Source: Spirochaetes bacterium RIFOXYC1_FULL_54_7
Lineage (GTDB): Bacteria > Spirochaetota > Spirochaetia > Treponematales > UBA12059
Assembly (NCBI GenBank): GCA_001830645.1
Contig: MIBM01000174.1
Location: forward strand, 1 to 8,745
Reading direction: 5' to 3'
DNA: 8,745 bases
The translations under genes were made by a program, and so were the position numbers. Under the pieces are notes generated by a model, which had not been told where the DNA came from, did not search any database, and saw only the letters and a list, made by a program, of their open reading frames with translations. Of this stretch, positions 6,838 through 8,745 are shown piece after piece; the stretch's first letter is position 1; the number at the start of each line of letters is the position of its first letter.

Positions 6838-6840
6838 CAC

Positions 6841-7866
6841 ATGAAAACAAAGACAAGCATAATCGAAGTGGCCCGCCTCGCAGGGGTATCAAAGAGTACG
6901 GTCTCCCGGGTCATCTCCGACGCCGGTGGTTCAGTGAGTGCCGACGCTGAAAGTCGGGTGCAGGCGGCTATCAGGGAACTGGGTTACACGCGCAATTCCC
7001 TGGCCGCAGGCCTGCGCAGCCAGAAGACCTGGATGGTACTGGTCATGGTTCCGGACATCGCAAACCCATTCTGGTCGGAGATAGCCCGGGCCGCTCAGGA
7101 CAGGTTGGAGGCCGCTGGCAACTCAATTGTTGTGGGTAATACCGACTGGGATGAGAAACGGGAAGCCAGGTACTTCGATCTGGTCCGCTCCTGCCGCTTT
7201 GATGGCCTGGTGCTCAACAGCGTTACCGATGACATAAAGATGATCCAGGACCTGGGTGTTCCCGTGGTACTGGTCGGCGAGAGGGCCGAGGCCCAGGACA
7301 TAGACACCGTCGGCACCGATACGAGTACCGCAACGCGCCTTGCTCTGGAATACCTGTGGGCCACGGGACATCGCCGCATAGGCCTGGCCACCAGCGAACA
7401 TGGAAGCGAGCGATTCCTGTCCCTGCGCCGCAGGGCTTACGATGACTTCATAGCTGAAAAGGGTGTAGCCCCGGACCCTGGCATCATCTTCTCGGTCAAG
7501 CTGTCGGAAGAAGGCGGCAGGGAACTTGTCCGCGAACTGCTGGCCCTGGGTAACTGGCAGGACAGGGTGGATGCCATTTTCTGCGGCAACGACATACTGG
7601 CCATAGCTGCCATCAACGCCCTGAGGGATGCGGGAGTCGAGGTGGGAAGGGATATTTCGCTGGTGGGAATGGATGACATACCGGCGGCCGCCCACATATT
7701 TCCGGCATTGACGACGGTACGGAAACCGCGTTCCTTGATTGGCGGGGCGGCCGCGGAGTTGCTCCTGGCCAGGATGCGTGATCCAGGGCGACCATCCGAG
7801 AAGCACTTGTTCCCGGGTGAACTGATCATACGCGGCAGCGTTGCGGAAAGGCAGAACAATACATGA
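6841..7866 (+). CDS. LacI/GalR-family transcriptional repressor
   Basis: The 341-residue protein has a complete LacI layout. Residues about 5-26 (SIIEVARLAGVSKSTVSRVIS) are the helix-turn-helix, and about 50-60 (TRNSLAAGLRS) the hinge helix whose leucine is expected to enter the minor groove at the central CG of the operator. Residues 63 onward are a periplasmic-binding-like sensor domain with VPDIANPFWSEI, FDGLVLNS, GHRRIGLAT, FCGNDILAIAAINALRDAG, DISLVGMDDI and the late LTTVRKP motif. The family usually senses a sugar or nucleoside; the ligand here cannot be named. The frame is open well upstream (to 6508), but that stretch is antisense to the cyclase gene and homology begins at ATG 6841. 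No Shine-Dalgarno site precedes this ATG because operator 2 fills the space. The stop overlaps the start of the following gene by four bases, so the two form an operon, probably repressed by their own product. Confidence 0.95.
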   Translation: MKTKTSIIEVARLAGVSKSTVSRVISDAGGSVSADAESRVQAAIRELGYTRNSLAAGLRSQKTWMVLVMVPDIANPFWSEIARAAQDRLEAAGNSIVVGNTDWDEKREARYFDLVRSCRFDGLVLNSVTDDIKMIQDLGVPVVLVGERAEAQDIDTVGTDTSTATRLALEYLWATGHRRIGLATSEHGSERFLSLRRRAYDDFIAEKGVAPDPGIIFSVKLSEEGGRELVRELLALGNWQDRVDAIFCGNDILAIAAINALRDAGVEVGRDISLVGMDDIPAAAHIFPALTTVRKPRSLIGGAAAELLLARMRDPGRPSEKHLFPGELIIRGSVAERQNNT

Positions 7867-8745
7867 AGACCAGAGACCAGGTGCTCTCGGATCGCGCGTG
7901 CTACGAATCAAAGGCAGCTGGAGCCCTCGTAGGGCTTGCCATAGGCGATGCCATGGGCGATATCGGCCGCAGCCAGGACCACAGGGCCCGCTACGGAATT
8001 GTCACCCAGATGTACCCCGAGGCAAAAAGCACCGATGACACGGAGTTCGGCGTCCTGACCGCCCGGGCCTTGCTGGATTGCCAGGGCGAGCTGACGCCGG
8101 AACTGACGGCCGCGGCCTGGCGCAAATACATCCTGGACCGGGGCGGAGCCAAAAAGCGGGCAGGACGGCCTCTGTACGGCGCCCTTTTCAACCTGTCCCA
8201 GGGCATCGAACCGCCCCTGTCCGGCAGACATAACGTGATGAACATAGACGACGGCGCCGCGATGCGGGCCAGCCCGCATGGCATATTCCGAGCCGGCGAC
8301 CCTGAAGGCGCGGCCAGGCTGGCCGCGGTCGATGCCTGCGTCAGCCACGACGCGGACGGCATCTGGGCTGCCCAGGCCATTGCGGCCAGCGTGGCGGTGG
8401 CCATGGCCGACGGATCAACAATGGAGATAATCGAGGCCGGCTGGTCCAGGATGCCTGCCGGCTCATGGCTGAGGGCAGCCATGGACAGGGCCATGGCGAT
8501 ATGCGATGCGAAACCGGACATAGAGCTGGCCTACGAGGAACTGCATACCTTGCTGTGGAACCCCGAGCATGCCTCGTCACCGGAGGCCATACCCCAGGTC
8601 TATTCGATCTTCAAGCTGACCAAGGGCGATTCCCGGCGCGGCCTGTTGTGGAGCGCCAATTTCGGCCGCGACGCCGATACGATCTGCGGGCTGGTCTGTT
8701 CGCTGTGCGGGGCCTTGCATGGCTTGGACACCTTTCCGGCAGCCT
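7863..8745 (+). CDS. ADP-ribosylglycohydrolase family protein (3' end outside window)
   Basis: The 294 visible residues carry the family motifs in order: GALVGLAIGDAMG (20-32), the metal-binding STDDTE (56-61), DDGAAMRASPHG (129-140), SHDADGIWAAQAIAA (161-175) and NFGRDADTICGLVCSLCGALHG (266-287), in which D270, D272 and T273 are the expected second metal-site residues. Proteins of this dinuclear-metal fold remove ADP-ribose from proteins or small molecules, and some relatives act on other ribosyl compounds. The usual length is about 300-350 residues, so little should be missing beyond the right edge. ATG 7863 overlaps the lacI stop as ATGA, and GGAAAGG at 7845-7851 is a slightly distant ribosome site, so translation is probably coupled. 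Control by a LacI protein suggests a catabolic substrate such as an ADP-ribosyl or nucleoside-like compound rather than a housekeeping target; this is inference. Small departures such as R269 and D130 are within family variation. Confidence 0.9.
   Translation, partial: MKTRDQVLSDRACYESKAAGALVGLAIGDAMGDIGRSQDHRARYGIVTQMYPEAKSTDDTEFGVLTARALLDCQGELTPELTAAAWRKYILDRGGAKKRAGRPLYGALFNLSQGIEPPLSGRHNVMNIDDGAAMRASPHGIFRAGDPEGAARLAAVDACVSHDADGIWAAQAIAASVAVAMADGSTMEIIEAGWSRMPAGSWLRAAMDRAMAICDAKPDIELAYEELHTLLWNPEHASSPEAIPQVYSIFKLTKGDSRRGLLWSANFGRDADTICGLVCSLCGALHGLDTFPAA

Noticed and set aside
6508..6840. Long N-terminal extension of the lacI frame
   Set aside because: It is antisense to the conserved cyclase domain and crosses both operators; the helix-turn-helix begins right after ATG 6841.

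Overview
The window comes from a bacterial chromosome of fairly high GC that varies from gene to gene. It holds six protein genes, two of them cut by the window edges, and no RNA gene, insertion sequence or CRISPR array that I can recognise. The taxonomy is uncertain. The mix of a bacterial FACS-type acyl-CoA ligase, a cyclase/ATPase/TPR regulator and an Rpn-type nuclease with an EGKA tail would fit a spirochaete or a similar free-living bacterium, but this is a low-confidence impression.

Layout. At 2-421 (+) is the tail of a probable beta-propeller protein. A short intergenic gap follows, with a three-copy 14-bp tandem repeat and a good sigma70-type promoter. At 677-2347 (+) is a long-chain fatty-acyl-CoA ligase. 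Convergent to it, at 2527-3441 (-), is an Rpn/PD-(D/E)XK nuclease gene of lower GC with a perfect 12-bp coding minisatellite. At 3669-6722 (-) is a 1017-residue protein joining a class III nucleotide cyclase domain, a P-loop ATPase of the kind found in signal-transducing multidomain ATPases, and a long helical TPR-like region. Divergent from it, at 6841-7866 (+), is a LacI-family repressor. Its last bases overlap the start of an ADP-ribosylglycohydrolase at 7863, which runs off the right edge.

The most coherent unit is the right half. The 118-bp region between the cyclase gene and lacI carries two copies of the palindrome GGGAACGTTCCC, one of them extending to a perfect 20-bp palindrome. These are the natural operators for the adjacent LacI protein. 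The repressor therefore probably controls itself, the ADP-ribosylglycohydrolase and possibly the large cyclase/ATPase protein. That would join a small-ligand sensor, a nucleotide-signalling protein and an enzyme that removes ADP-ribose or cleaves a related N-glycoside.

The cyclase domain keeps both metal-binding aspartates but has alanine where class III cyclases carry the transition-state asparagine. It may be a weak or inactive cyclase acting as a sensor, or an enzyme with altered chemistry. I do not see a defence system or a clearly new type of mobile element. The strongest candidates for something undescribed are this LacI-controlled divergent locus and its degenerate cyclase.
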